A stretch of 64,000 bases of DNA. It comes from Macrostomum hystrix (lineage: Eukaryota > Platyhelminthes > Macrostomidae). The translations under genes were made by a program, and so were the position numbers. Position 1 is the first letter of the stretch. The number at the start of each line of letters is the position of its first letter. The notes below the pieces were generated by a model. The model searched no databases, was not told where the DNA came from, and saw nothing but the letters and a program-made list of their open reading frames with translations. The DNA lies in NCBI GenBank assembly GCA_950097015.1, contig CATNEN010000005.1, positions 5,633,501-5,697,500 of the forward strand, in the 5' to 3' direction. Below, piece after piece: positions 1-9,715 of the stretch.

Positions 1-512
1 CATCGGCTAGTACAGTGGTTCTCAACCTGTGGGTCGCGATCCCCAGTGGGGTCGCGTGACCATTTTCTGGGGGTCGCAGCAAAAAGAAAAAAATGTATTT
101 TTTATTGGGGAAGAACCCTTTAGAGATATTAGAGTAAAAAATTTTTAGTAAAAGTAAAAGTAAGTCAAAGGCTGTTAGCTACATTGCTATGGCTATAGCA
201 CTAGCGGCCTAGCACTCAACTTGAAGTCGCAACACAAAATATGCACGCAGTCGCAAGCTAAGCCTCTTCTGCTAGATATGGGCTGAGTCACACGACACCC
301 CACGACAAGCAAAACAAACTTTCCCTCTCTGTCTCCCTTTTACCTTGTTACCCCAGCGAGTTTTAAACGAACGATCGCAACTCCCTACCCAGAGGAGGAA
401 CTCCTCTCACCAATCCACCCCCACATTTAAACGCATTCCCATTCCTTTTGGCTTAGGATTAGGGTTAGATTAGGATTAGAGAGGCATCTGCTTAGATATT
501 CAATCTCATCTG

Positions 513-734
513 TTGTTAATGGTATCGTCTGCAAACTCACGTAAGTGCAGTTATAATGAAGCATTTCTTAAGTTAGGTTTCACAACTGCGAATGAAAACC
601 CACAATGTGTTATCTGCGAAGTCACATTATTGTCAAAGGAGTCAATGAAACCAAACAAACTCAAGCGCCATCTGCAAACACAGCACCCTGAAGTTGCGAC
701 TAAGCCACGCGAGTATACTTTATGGAGAAGTTAA
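513..734 (+). pseudogene. BED zinc-finger fragment of a ZBED5-like hAT transposase
   Basis: The 73-residue frame has a Tyr-rich start (KCSYNEAFLKLGF), then CVIC, then a KRHLQTQHPE segment, which together give the C-x2-C...H-x4/5-H layout of a BED finger. This finger binds the transposon ends in hAT transposases of the ZBED5/FAM200 type. The frame stops soon after the finger, where several hundred further residues would be expected. The catalytic core is missing, so the product would be at most a DNA-binding peptide. Confidence 0.75.
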
Positions 735-752
735 GGCGTCAAATTCCATCAG

Positions 753-1130
<378 letters not shown>

Positions 1131-1157
1131 TAAAAGGTTGAGAACCGCTGCGCTAGT

Positions 1158-2070
1158 AGACAGTTTTTCCAAGAATCTATGCAGTCTTCGAAACTATTTT
1201 CCAACAGAGTTTGCAAGGAAGCCACGGTCTTTGGGCTGTTTGAAGTTCTGGAAGGCAACTGAATTTCGCTCATTTTTGCTGTATAGTGGAGTTACTGTAA
1301 TGAACAATACTAAGGGAATAAGCCGAAAGATCCTCAAAAACTTTCTACTGTTGCATTCTGCTATTGTTATTTTATGTGATCCCCTTTCCAATGCAGCTCT
1401 AATACAGTATGCCAGTCAACTCCTTAATCATTTCATCAGCAATTGTAAGACCACTTATGGATCTCATATGTTGGTCTATAATGTACATTCATTGTCCCAC
1501 TTGGCAAATGATTGCTTACGGTATGGCTGTCTTGACAATTTCAGTGCATTTCCTTTTGAGAATTTTATGCAGACACTAAAAAAGTGTGTTAGAGGCAGTC
1601 ACCTTCCGCTTATTCAATGTGTTAATATAATTCGGGAACTTGCCGTATATGAAGCAAGGGTTGAGGCTGTTTGCACTGAGGCAGTAGTATTTAAGTTTCT
1701 TTTGGCAGATGCCCACCTGCCCATAGGAGTAAGTTTTCCTGCTGCTTTATAAATGGTGTTCGCTTTTCCTCTGACATCAATGACTGTCACTTGACAGTGA
1801 CTACTGCTGCTACCAGGTTTTCCACTTTCTTACTTCTGGAAGCTCCTATGAAGTTGTCTGCAAGCGCTATAAGAAGTACTCCAGTGCATATGATTACCCA
1901 TTTGATTCCCGTAAGATACATGTATATTGCATTTCTGGACTCTCATCTAAGTTGCTCACTGTTCCCCTCTCCAGAATGTTTAGGAAGGCATGTATTTTGC
2001 CCTACCAGCAGACTCAGTATACTTACCCACTGTTTGGCTCTCTGGAAGTCAGCAGAGATCATTAACTAAT
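1158..2070 (+). pseudogene. Relic of Tnp2-type (CACTA-like) transposase, C-terminal half
   Basis: The translation from 1158 to 1752 contains FPTEFARKPRSLGCLKFWKA, YNVHSLSHLANDCLRYG and FPFENFMQTLKKCVRGSHLP. These align by eye with YIPSDFSRKPSLLQHLGMWK, YNVHSLLHLVEDVLAHN and FQFENFMRFVKRLVRTPNLP of the better preserved copy at 17,958-18,584. From 1753 to 2070 the C-terminal part continues with stops and frameshifts. The hAT element at 13-1150 interrupts this coding sequence just upstream, so this is the older insertion. No start or catalytic core is present in the window. Confidence 0.75.
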
Positions 2071-2230
2071 GACTTTTCTATCATTCAGTGCCATGGTCGT
2101 TTGTCAAAAACAGTTTTTATTGTTTTGTTTAGTGCTTGGTGTTGACACACTCATCTAGTGCGGCGCAGTTTTTTTATTGGTGTTTAACACTTTAGTCCAG
2201 TTTGTCATGATAAATTGTCAAGGGCTACAG

Positions 2231-3540
2231 AGCCGGAGGCCACCGCAACAGCAGCCCTACCGCTGAAGGACTTAGCTCGCTACTCCGAGGCATCAACGGA
2301 CCTGGATGAAGATCCGGAGGCCACCGCATATGCAGCCCTCCAGCCCGGATTTTATTAATTCGAGAGCAACTTCAAGAACTGCATCGCCTGTTCGACGTTC
2401 GTATGCTGAAGCCTGCAGCCAAGGTTCCTTCGAGCAACTGGACGCAGTCAATCAGTCATCGCCGCCGCCTGTGCAGTTAAATGTTGAGACTACGACAGGC
2501 GTGGACAACATGGAGTCCCAGCCTTGCCGTGTCGATCTGACCGATTTTCTAAAACCACCGGTGACCCGTGAGCAACTCATCGCAGCCCAGCGGGCCGACC
2601 TGGCCATTAATTTTGTGCTCAATCTTGTCGAGAACAACGCCCCGAAGCCGAAGTTCGACGACCGGTTGCGACTAACTCGAGATCAACGAAATCTACTTGG
2701 CTACTACGAGAATCTCCGTGTAGAAGACGGCCTACTGGTGATCAACCCGGATAACGACTGACAGTCATCAAGGATCGTCTTGCCCGAAGCTTTCGACGTC
2801 CAGGTGTTCCAGAGCGCCTCATCGCTGAGTACGGAGTTCCCTGCTGGATCCACACGGACCAAGGGACCAACTTCACCGGATCCGCCTTCAAGAAGTTTTG
2901 TGACTTGTACGGGATCCGACACACGGAGTTCCCTCACGGACACGGACCACCACGCCATACAACCCAGCCTCCAATGGGCAAGTCGAGAACCTCAACAAAC
3001 AGCTGAAGAGTATGCTGACTTGCCTCTTAGAGCGAGACCACCGCGACTGGGATACCTTCCTCCCAGCCTGCTTAATGGCGCTGCGCTCCGCTGTCCATCA
3101 GGTGACGGGCTATACGCCAGATTTCCTAGTCTACGGCAGAGTTTCGTCTACCGATTGACAACACCCTAAAGAAGCTGCCGGAGTACGACAACCTGCCTGA
3201 GTATGTCAAAGACTTCCAACATCGACTCGACGAAGCGACCAAGCTAGCCAAAAACCGACTGGCCCTACGTCCCAGTCCACCTCCGGATCGGCCATCCGGC
3301 GGCGTGTCGCGCAGCTCGAGAAAACGTGCCGGACGTAGGCCGACGTATACCAATCAGCCTGCCTAACCGTCGGCTGACCAGCTCTACCCCCCCGGCCTAC
3401 GCCGCCGGTGGAGGATGACAACCCGGTCCTACAAGGGATCCGCAGGATCCGGAGGGCCCAGGAGGCGACAGCAGAGGCGCCTGAAAAAAATCGTCGGCCT
3501 CTATCACCGATTCACAAGAATATCTAGGCCACTGCTCCGG
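2231..3540 (+). pseudogene. Gypsy-type retrotransposon pol relic (linker and integrase)
   Basis: The frame 2306-2761 (151 residues) resembles the linker between RNase H and integrase in the other Gypsy elements here: DFLKPPVTREQLIAAQRADL compares with DFLPVPLKREQILEAQGADP at 12.3 kb. Integrase core pieces follow in shifted frames (CWIHTDQGTNFTGSAFKKFC near 2850-2900; GQVENLNKQLKSMLTCLLER and GYTPDFLVYGR near 2980-3140). The zinc-finger part of integrase is missing and there are several stops and frameshifts. It resembles the element at 26.4-27.6 kb more than the one at 8-14 kb. It is a dead, truncated copy. Confidence 0.7.
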
Positions 3541-3618
3541 AGAGCGCTGCGCTCACCATCTTCTCCCATTTGCAGGTGATGGCAGAGGCGGTGACGCCGC
3601 CACGGACGCCACCTTCGC

Positions 3619-3873
3619 TTGCGCCGGCCATGTTGTTGCCTATCGCGCCGCCAAAATTCGGCCACAGCCGAACTGTGCGATATCGCTGCCTACGAGCTGG
3701 CAGCGTTAATCTACGACGCAGCTCACTTTAACATCGACATTGATTATCACGGCTGGCCAAAGATCCGGGACGTCCAGGCCCTGACAATAGCTGACAATCA
3801 GGCCATCCTAAACGCGGCGTTGGTCCTGGCGCACCCCCACCTGCGGCCCGCTCGCCACCCGGTCGCTGCATAG
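3619..3873 (+). CDS. Small ORF in the position of a Gypsy accessory ORF (unrecognised)
   Basis: The 84-residue frame has an alanine-rich helical stretch (ELCDIAAYELAALIYDAAHF) and lies downstream of the integrase relic. The Gypsy elements at 22.8-23.9 kb and 27.6-28.4 kb also carry ORFs in that place. No family is recognised. It may be the tail of a degraded accessory gene, since the region before it is full of stops. Function is unknown and coding status is doubtful. Confidence 0.3.
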   Translation: MRRPCCCLSRRQNSATAELCDIAAYELAALIYDAAHFNIDIDYHGWPKIRDVQALTIADNQAILNAALVLAHPHLRPARHPVAA

Positions 3874-4289
3874 GCGGCCGCCGAAGCTTTCACCAAGGCG
3901 GTGCTCACTCGCCATAGGGTGCCAGATGCCCACTTTTTTCTAAATGGCGCTGAGTCCGCCCATTAGCACTGAGCCACTAATGTGGACCAACAACCTCGGG
4001 GGCTGGTCTGCCGTTTGAGCCCACTGTCTTGAAGGCAGTGAAGATCAAATTTCCTGAATTGGCTCTTAAGCGTGAATTTCCTGAAGACTTTGTCAAGGCG
4101 GTTGCAGCTGCTTTGATGAACTCTGGGATATAATCCGTTTTTCCCACTGGGATATAAAGTGAATAATTAAGGACATTCAAAAGTTTGCTATAAGATAATA
4201 TTCGAATTATTCAGAATACATCTGTAACAACTTTGGTGACAGCAGTGGGATTTTGAGATAGGCCTTATTTTTTATAATTCCTAGAAATC
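3874..4289 (+). other. LTR tail followed by a primer-binding-like site
   Basis: The segment 4148-4232 (ending in aacaact) resembles the 3' tail of the LTR copy at 60.9-61.5 kb, sharing gtgaataattaaggacattc-like sequence. It is followed at 4233-4250 by TTGGTGACAGCAGTGGGA, close to the motif after the 5' LTR of the Gypsy element at 8.35 kb. That fits an LTR end plus tRNA primer-binding site. The stretch 3874-4147 holds nothing I recognise. Confidence 0.45.
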
Positions 4290-4962
4290 TTTTCTCACGA
4301 AAATTTAGTATTTTGTTTAAACTTTACATAATATTTGTTTGAATGCACCAATTTGTTTAAATGCAGCAATTTGTTTTAATCACACCGAAAATAAAATGTT
4401 TTAATGAAGTTGCGGAGGTGAGGAGGAAGAGTGTATAAATACACACAAACAAAAGAGAGAAGAATTAACCCTTGTTTGAGAAGGAGTTTGGAATAAAGAA
4501 AGCTTGAATCTTGAAATGTTTGTGTTGAAGTTATTTGAAAGAGACATTGCGAAAGAGAAGTAAACAGAGTAAGGGAGAGCTGTAAATCTAGATCCACTGG
4601 TAAAGCCCAAAAACAGACTGAAGATTGAATTGAAGATTGAACTAAAGATTGAACTGAAGATTGAATTGAAGATAGATTGAATAGTAATTGAAGAGTGACA
4701 ATGACTGATAAAGATGGATGAAGAGTGATAAAGTCTGATAAAGATGGATAAATACCGATAAAGAGTACTTGCAGAAATAATACATCAAAGTTATAAATAT
4801 AAGTGAATATAGAAGATAAATATCGGCCATCTTGAACATATAACGCTACCAGATTAAAATGCATAAATGCTACCAATTGACTTAAATTTGAAAAAAGAAA
4901 ATGCATAAAGTGAATAAATAAATACAAAATAATTGAATAAAAAGTGTACAATCACTATGATA
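4290..4962 (+). mobile_element. LTR copy, family X
   Basis: This stretch and 60,870-61,480 share a series of segments in the same order: an A/T-rich start with gcaccaatttgttt-like units, tataaatacac (a TATA-like box near 4434 and 61,011), gcttgaatcttgaa, cgaaagagaagtaaa, gatccactggtaaag, and an array of aaagactgataaagatgg-like units. They are two copies of one LTR family. This copy ends where a MITE begins at 4963. Confidence 0.6.
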
Positions 4963-5055
4963 GGGTAATGTATCATCAACCGAACAGTGTATCTTCAAAA
5001 CCGAACAAGAATTTTGACTCCTTCCTTGGTCTTGTGCAAGACAGAAACAAGCTAT
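4963..5055 (+). mobile_element. Tc1/mariner-like MITE, left part
   Basis: The sequence starts GGGTAATGTATCATCAACCG after a TA dinucleotide and matches the first ~95 bp of the complete MITE at 39,215-39,857 almost base for base. The match stops at gctattg, where LTR family B begins (TGATGTGCTG at 5056). The LTR therefore inserted into this MITE. The right part of the MITE was not found downstream. Confidence 0.75.
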
Positions 5056-5640
5056 TGATGTGCTGTAGGCTGCTGAGCAGCCTCCAGACAATCCGTGAGT
5101 CAGGCTGTTCTAGGTCTGTGGGAGGGCTGGGGTGTAGGTAGTTAGTGTTTCCCGTGCACTGTCACCTCCGCTCGCCACCCCCTCCGCTTCCTCTCTCTCG
5201 TTCCAGCTCTGTCTGCGCACTGAGTCACATTGCACACCATGGTGCAATCGCTTAAGTTCGGAAGAAGACTGGCAGAACAACGCTCAGATGCTCCTACTAT
5301 AAGTAGGGCACAGTCCAACGAATCCATGAGATGGTGTTAGTATCGTGGTAGCACTATTTCTTTATATTGATTGCACTGTGTGGACTGAAATTTCTTCATG
5401 CGTTTGACTCCAATCCTTTTTGGCAAACTAGGTTATATACTGCATTTCGAAGCAGAGTGTATAACCCGTTTCAGTAGTCATAAGAGTTAGCCAGACATAG
5501 GTTAACCAAGAAGGCCTTAACACTGGTGCGTCGTAGCAGTAGAAGCAACCCATTAGTCAGGCTCCAATTGCTAAGTTCTCTCCTCAAATGCGTCGAGGAG
5601 AAACGATGCATGGAAACATGGCTCGTCACAATGCCGACAC
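5056..5640 (+). mobile_element. LTR family B copy (solo or truncated)
   Basis: From TGATGTGCTGTAGGCTGC onward, about 280 bp match the LTR at 28,775 very closely, including GTGTTTCCCGTGCACTGTCA, the ACACCATGGTGCAATC palindrome and the ctataagtag TATA-like box near 5300. Similarity weakens after about 5340 but scattered matches continue (gcatttcgaagcagag). No gag or pol follows directly. The 3' boundary is not resolved. Confidence 0.65.
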
Positions 5641-5798
5641 TTCCGATCCACGAGGCCTCCGAGCTTTGCATAGAGAAGCGAGGCCATCACGAAGGGCAAT
5701 AAGTCCGCCCAGGCCCAAGTGTCTCGGATACCGGTGCTAACGCTCCAGAACGGCATGCCTGGCAATGGGGGTCTGCCGAGGCTCGCGAATTCGTAGCT

Positions 5799-6419
5799 TT
5801 GAAGACTGACACTGAGCCCGTCGCCGCGACGAAAGTATATGAGCAGGCAGTATCCATGTTTCAGGCAGACGCATGCTCATTGCCTGCTGTCAAGCAGGCG
5901 CTTGCTCGACGACGCGCTGCTTTTGACATGGACAAGAACGAGCTTCACGACCTACTATTGCAAAAGGACGCATTGCTTGTGTCTATGCCGGCCAAAATAC
6001 CAGGCTTCTTACAGTCTGTCAGTGCATCCCCACTGGGCTTGACTATGTACTCCGCAAAGCAACTGGATTTGCTGCACATCGTCACTACCAAAGACCCAAT
6101 GGCGCCAGTACACATGGATGCGACAGGTGGAATCGTTCGTCGATCTGAATTTGTGCAGTCCGAGCCGCTGCATTGCAGTATGGTAGTGGCGTCTGAGGGA
6201 ATTGTCGCAACCGCGGTCTCAGAAGCCATCCTGGAGAAGACAAGGACCGAAGATATCGTCCATTGGGTCGACAAAACCCTCCTCGACTTTGCTCGATTTC
6301 GTGATGTTGGAGTTTGGGAATCTGGACAGAACGGGCCACAGCTGTTCGTCACAGATTTCAGCTGGGTGTTCATCCATGCTATTCTCCGCTCTACTGCTTC
6401 TATGGACATCATTAGGTAG
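5799..6419 (+). pseudogene. DDE-type transposase-like fragment (unassigned superfamily)
   Basis: The 206-residue frame contains VHMDATGGIVRR and, about 95 residues later, LFVTDFSWVFIHAIL. A first Asp in HxDATG and a second in TDFSW-x-hIHAh are the spacing and context of the first two catalytic acids of RNase-H-fold transposases of the MULE-like group. The frame ends at ATCATTAG followed by GTAGGT, a good splice donor, so the third acid would lie in a further exon. There is no convincing start Met upstream. It could also belong to a related superfamily, since assignment rests on motif memory only. Confidence 0.45.
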
Positions 6420-6479
6420 GTCATAAGAAACGATACATGCAAGTGCATCATTAAGCGAGGTACATGTACAGTATGATGA

Positions 6480-6680
6480 TTTGTATTTTGATGTAGCCTA
6501 GGCTAACTATGTCTCGAGTCGACGTCGCAGTTATGGTTGTGCCCTCGGACAACCAGAAGTCAGGAATTGCCCATAGATCCATTTTGTGGTGTACATGTAG
6601 CTCTTCGTGACTTCAGGACCCCGAACTGGAGACAGCAATTTTCCAATCTTAGGGACGCCATGCGAGGTATGTATTCTACA
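6480..6680 (+). other. Possible next exon of the transposase-like fragment
   Basis: A pyrimidine-rich stretch ending gatgtagcctag at about 6500 looks like a splice acceptor and gccatgcgag|gtatgt at about 6666 looks like a donor. The enclosed ~165 bp gives no recognisable protein in any frame. This is only a splice-site argument. Confidence 0.2.
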
Positions 6681-7489
6681 GCTGTGGTCTAGAAATGCTG
6701 AAAACAAAGACTTGTGCTTTTTATTTGCTACATCAGACGGATTATAAATTTCTGGGCTTCTGCGTGTACGATATATCTACATGATACATTTCTACATCAA
6801 TATCCTAGATACATGTATTTATATGGTTTGCTTTCGAATTGTCTGTACTCATTGTCACTACTCATAGTACTCGGTGAAAGGTGATGACTATGACTATAAG
6901 TATATACGGAAGGGACAAATGAAGGGCGCCGATAACAAAAAACTGTAACTATTAAAATGCGCCGGGCCGCTCTGTTCCATCAATCCAGTACAACAAACCG
7001 ACGTCGGTGGTTATTTCGAAAGTGTGAACGTCTGGAGGTCGGTAGATAGGAAAAGCCTAATGTTACGGCGATGACGATATACGTCGAAATGTTGGATACG
7101 TCGGCCATTTTGGACGTCTGGGAGAGCGGATGATGGATGAGGGAGGGATGAGTTTTTAATGTTAAATCCAAGTGCTCACCACGTGCGTCTTTATTGTTGA
7201 AGATGCTGTTATTAGTAACATTGTCCATTTAGCTTAAAACTCCACTGTACACAATTTCATGATGCTCTCTATCCTTCTCTAGCTACCTGCATTTTCAACA
7301 CCGCCGACTGACACGGGAGCCCCTTGGTGCACGAACAAAGCCGATTGTTTTTGTTTGCTATCTGAGAGTGTATTTAAACAAACAGACTTTTGAGTCGGAA
7401 TATTCCGACAGTTAAATTCGAGTTGGAATAACTGTCTGAGAGCTGATTAGATGTATGCATGTCATTTCGAGTCGGAATAACTGTTTGAG
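6681..7489. other. No gene seen; short palindromic repeats
   Basis: A/T-rich sequence without coding signs. At 7394-7409 lies the palindrome GTCGGAATATTCCGAC, with further GAGTYGGAATAACTGT units up to 7489. The same units, and a shared gtatttaaacaaacagac segment, occur just after the 3' LTR at 24,817-24,930, so the Gypsy element sits within a block of this repeat. Confidence 0.5.
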
Positions 7490-8348
7490 TGAGGTAGTTA
7501 GAAGTTTATCGTTTTAGAATTCTATTATTATTTTAAATTTTTTTGTGTAAACAAATATTGTCAATAAATTGTATTATGAAATGTATTTTATTAGTATAGT
7601 AAATGCTTTTATTCTTTTGTAATAATTAGTCTTCTTGTTTAAAAAGGAATTTAGTTGCGATATTTGTTTTAATTTTCTCCGCCACCCCAACCTTTTGGTA
7701 TATATAGCAGCAGTTTTACGTCCTCGAAATATAACTTCCTTCACCGTTGGCTATAAAATTTATTCAAAAAAGTAAAAGAAGCCATTATAACTTAGTGTTA
7801 TTTATTTAAAGGTTCTAGAACTGTATTAGTTCTGGTAACGAGAACGTATACGGTGATCATAGTGTTGAACTGTACTAGTTCTATACTATTATCTAGGGTA
7901 TATCAACGTATTGTTGATCTAAATAAAGACGTATTGTCTTTATTACTTAGGTTAAATCAACGTATTGTTGATCTAAATAAGACGTATTGTCTTATTAGTT
8001 AGGGTATATCAACGTATTGTTGATAAAATTAAGACGTATTGCCTTACTGTTTAGGGTGTAGTATCCTGGACAGATAAATATAGTGAGATCATACGTAGTG
8101 TATGGTCAGTAAGGTATAAATATACAATTCCCGACTGTATTAAGAAAGAATTCTCACTCCTGATCGTGACTGCCGGGCAATTTCAATCCACCGCGTAAAG
8201 CCCCGGAAGACTGGAAATAGAATTTTAGGAAGTGCCTTACCGCTCGGGCACATTCAGCTACCATAGTAACACGTCATTCACGTGATACTAATAGACAAAT
8301 ATTAGAAACTAGGATAAATAAAACCGCACAGAGAGAACGGCTGCTACA
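7490..8348 (+). repeat. 5' LTR of Gypsy 1
   Basis: It starts TGAGGTAGTTAG and ends GCTGCTACA. It is nearly identical to 24,066-24,816 except for about 100 bp (roughly 8023-8140) absent from the 3' copy. It contains tatatatagcagc (TATA-like, about 7699-7711) and a threefold ATCAACGTATTGTTGATC-like palindromic array at about 7904-8026. The few base differences elsewhere suggest a moderately recent insertion. Confidence 0.88.
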
Positions 8349-8351
8349 ACT

Positions 8352-8363
8352 TGGTGACAGCGG
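8352..8363 (+). promoter_or_regulatory. Primer-binding site of Gypsy 1
   Basis: TGGTGACAGCGG lies 3 bases past the end of the 5' LTR. TGG complements the CCA end of a tRNA, and the position fits the minus-strand primer site. Related motifs follow other LTR ends in this window (4234, about 61,481). I could not assign the tRNA. Confidence 0.6.
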
Positions 8364-8414
8364 TAAAGGATTGAAATCCGGTAAAACGCACGATCAGACT
8401 GGTGACAAGTCAAA

Positions 8415-9341
8415 ATGGCCGGAATCAACGACGCCATCGGTCTATTAGCCGAAGAACTGCGAAACAGATTAGAACTAGGACCACTAAGACATGTAAAAAT
8501 ACAAAAATTCACGCCCAGCCAAGACATAAGAATCTGGCTGACAGCTTTCGACCAAAGGTGCGACACGGAAGGAATCGATGAGGACCACCGAAAGCAAGAG
8601 TTACTGGCCAATCTAGACCTATCAACTGCTTTCGCCGCCGTCCAAAGACTGAACCTACCGGAAGAACTCACTTATGACGAGTTTAAGGAAAGATTAATTG
8701 AGAGATTTGGAAGACTGGGAAACTCCAGCGAATTCAGGGAAGAGTTCAGAGGTCGGATGCAAGGTCGTAATGAACCTACCGACGCGTTTGCCGACGTCCT
8801 GATTGAACTCGCAACCCGAGCCTTTCCGAACATGAATGGTGAACAGAGAGAAGAGGAGGTAGTGGAGCAATTTATCAAGGGAGTCAGAATTCCAGCGGAC
8901 ACCCGTGAAAAGCTGATATTTACCCAGCCCGCCAACCTCCAGGAAGCTCGTCGTATGTTGCGCAGGATCGAAGCAGCCTGGCATATGTCTCACAAGTCAA
9001 GCGGTGTCCGAGCTGTTAAGAGTGAGGAGGATCGCCAGCTTGATAAATTTGATCTCATCATGAGAGAACAACAAATCGAGATTGAGAGACAAAAGCAGGT
9101 TATTCAAGAGCTGAAACAGCGGATTGAAGAACAACAACAGTCACAGCCACAACCGCTGATGAGCCAGCAATTTCAGCCCAGATATCCTGGAAACTCACAG
9201 TACCGACCCACGCAGGGACCGCATAACTATGCCAACAGCAGGGGCAGAGGTGGTGGTCAGCCTGGGCCAATGAGAGCTGGACATCAGTACAGTGTGAGCC
9301 GTCCACCCCAGTCCCACCGGAACCTGGCCTCGGGAAACTGA
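8415..9341 (+). CDS. gag: Gag polyprotein of Gypsy 1
   Basis: The 308-residue frame starts at ATG 67 bp after the LTR. Residues about 25-195 have the Retrotrans_gag layout: a W-L-T-A-F helix (IRIWLTAFDQRC), LTYDEFKERLIERFG, and RMQGRNEPTDAFADVLIELATRAFP. A coiled, Gln-rich segment (about 210-250) and an Arg/Gly-rich tail follow. No CCHC zinc knuckle is present; the basic tail may bind nucleic acid instead. The frame ends GGA AAC TGA, and the GGGAAAC there is a slippery site leading into pol in the -1 frame. The ORF is intact, so Gag particles could still be made from this copy. Confidence 0.85.
   Translation: MAGINDAIGLLAEELRNRLELGPLRHVKIQKFTPSQDIRIWLTAFDQRCDTEGIDEDHRKQELLANLDLSTAFAAVQRLNLPEELTYDEFKERLIERFGRLGNSSEFREEFRGRMQGRNEPTDAFADVLIELATRAFPNMNGEQREEEVVEQFIKGVRIPADTREKLIFTQPANLQEARRMLRRIEAAWHMSHKSSGVRAVKSEEDRQLDKFDLIMREQQIEIERQKQVIQELKQRIEEQQQSQPQPLMSQQFQPRYPGNSQYRPTQGPHNYANSRGRGGGQPGPMRAGHQYSVSRPPQSHRNLASGN
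9332..9338 (+). promoter_or_regulatory. Slippery heptamer GGGAAAC at the gag stop
   Basis: In gag phase the bases read G GGA AAC followed at once by the TGA stop. A one-base backward slip gives GGG AAA CTG, which is exactly the pol frame and is open into it. This fits the X XXY YYZ rule for -1 ribosomal frameshifting. A GC-rich stretch from 9346 to 9372 could form a stimulatory hairpin, but I did not compute folding. Confidence 0.7.
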
Positions 9342-9532
9342 GTGCCGAGGTGCGGATGAGGCCACGCCCCTCCAGTCAAGTCCCAGCGAACGTTCAGGCC
9401 TCCCAGTTTCGAATTCCGTCCCAGTACAAGTTTTGCTATCCTCGCAAAACGGTACCTGTCTGGAAGGCATGTAAAAACAATGCGATCACACATCATGTGA
9501 TTCCAACATCACCAAATGCGTTTGCGTTACTA

Positions 9533-9715
9533 GCACCCAATGCGTCAGCACCCAATGCGTCAGCACCCAATGCGTCAGCACCCAATGCGTTAGCACCCAA
9601 TGCGTCAGCACCCAATGCGTCAGTACCCAATGCGTCAGCACCCAATGCGTCAGCACCCAATGCGTCAGCACCCAATGCGTCAGCACCCAATGCGTCAGCA
9701 CCCATTTCCTCAGCC
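9533..9715 (+). repeat. 15-bp coding minisatellite (APNAS repeat)
   Basis: About twelve direct copies of gcacccaatgcgtca, with single-base variants (gcgtta, gtaccc). The unit is a multiple of three, so the frame is kept and encodes repeated Ala-Pro-Asn-Ala-Ser between gag and the protease. The reverse strand also gives open frames, which are artefacts of the repeat. Confidence 0.9.

Noticed and set aside
447-482. TTAGGATTAGGGTTAG run, telomere-like
   Set aside because: Only about four degenerate units inside an hAT element; not a telomere or clear interstitial telomeric repeat.
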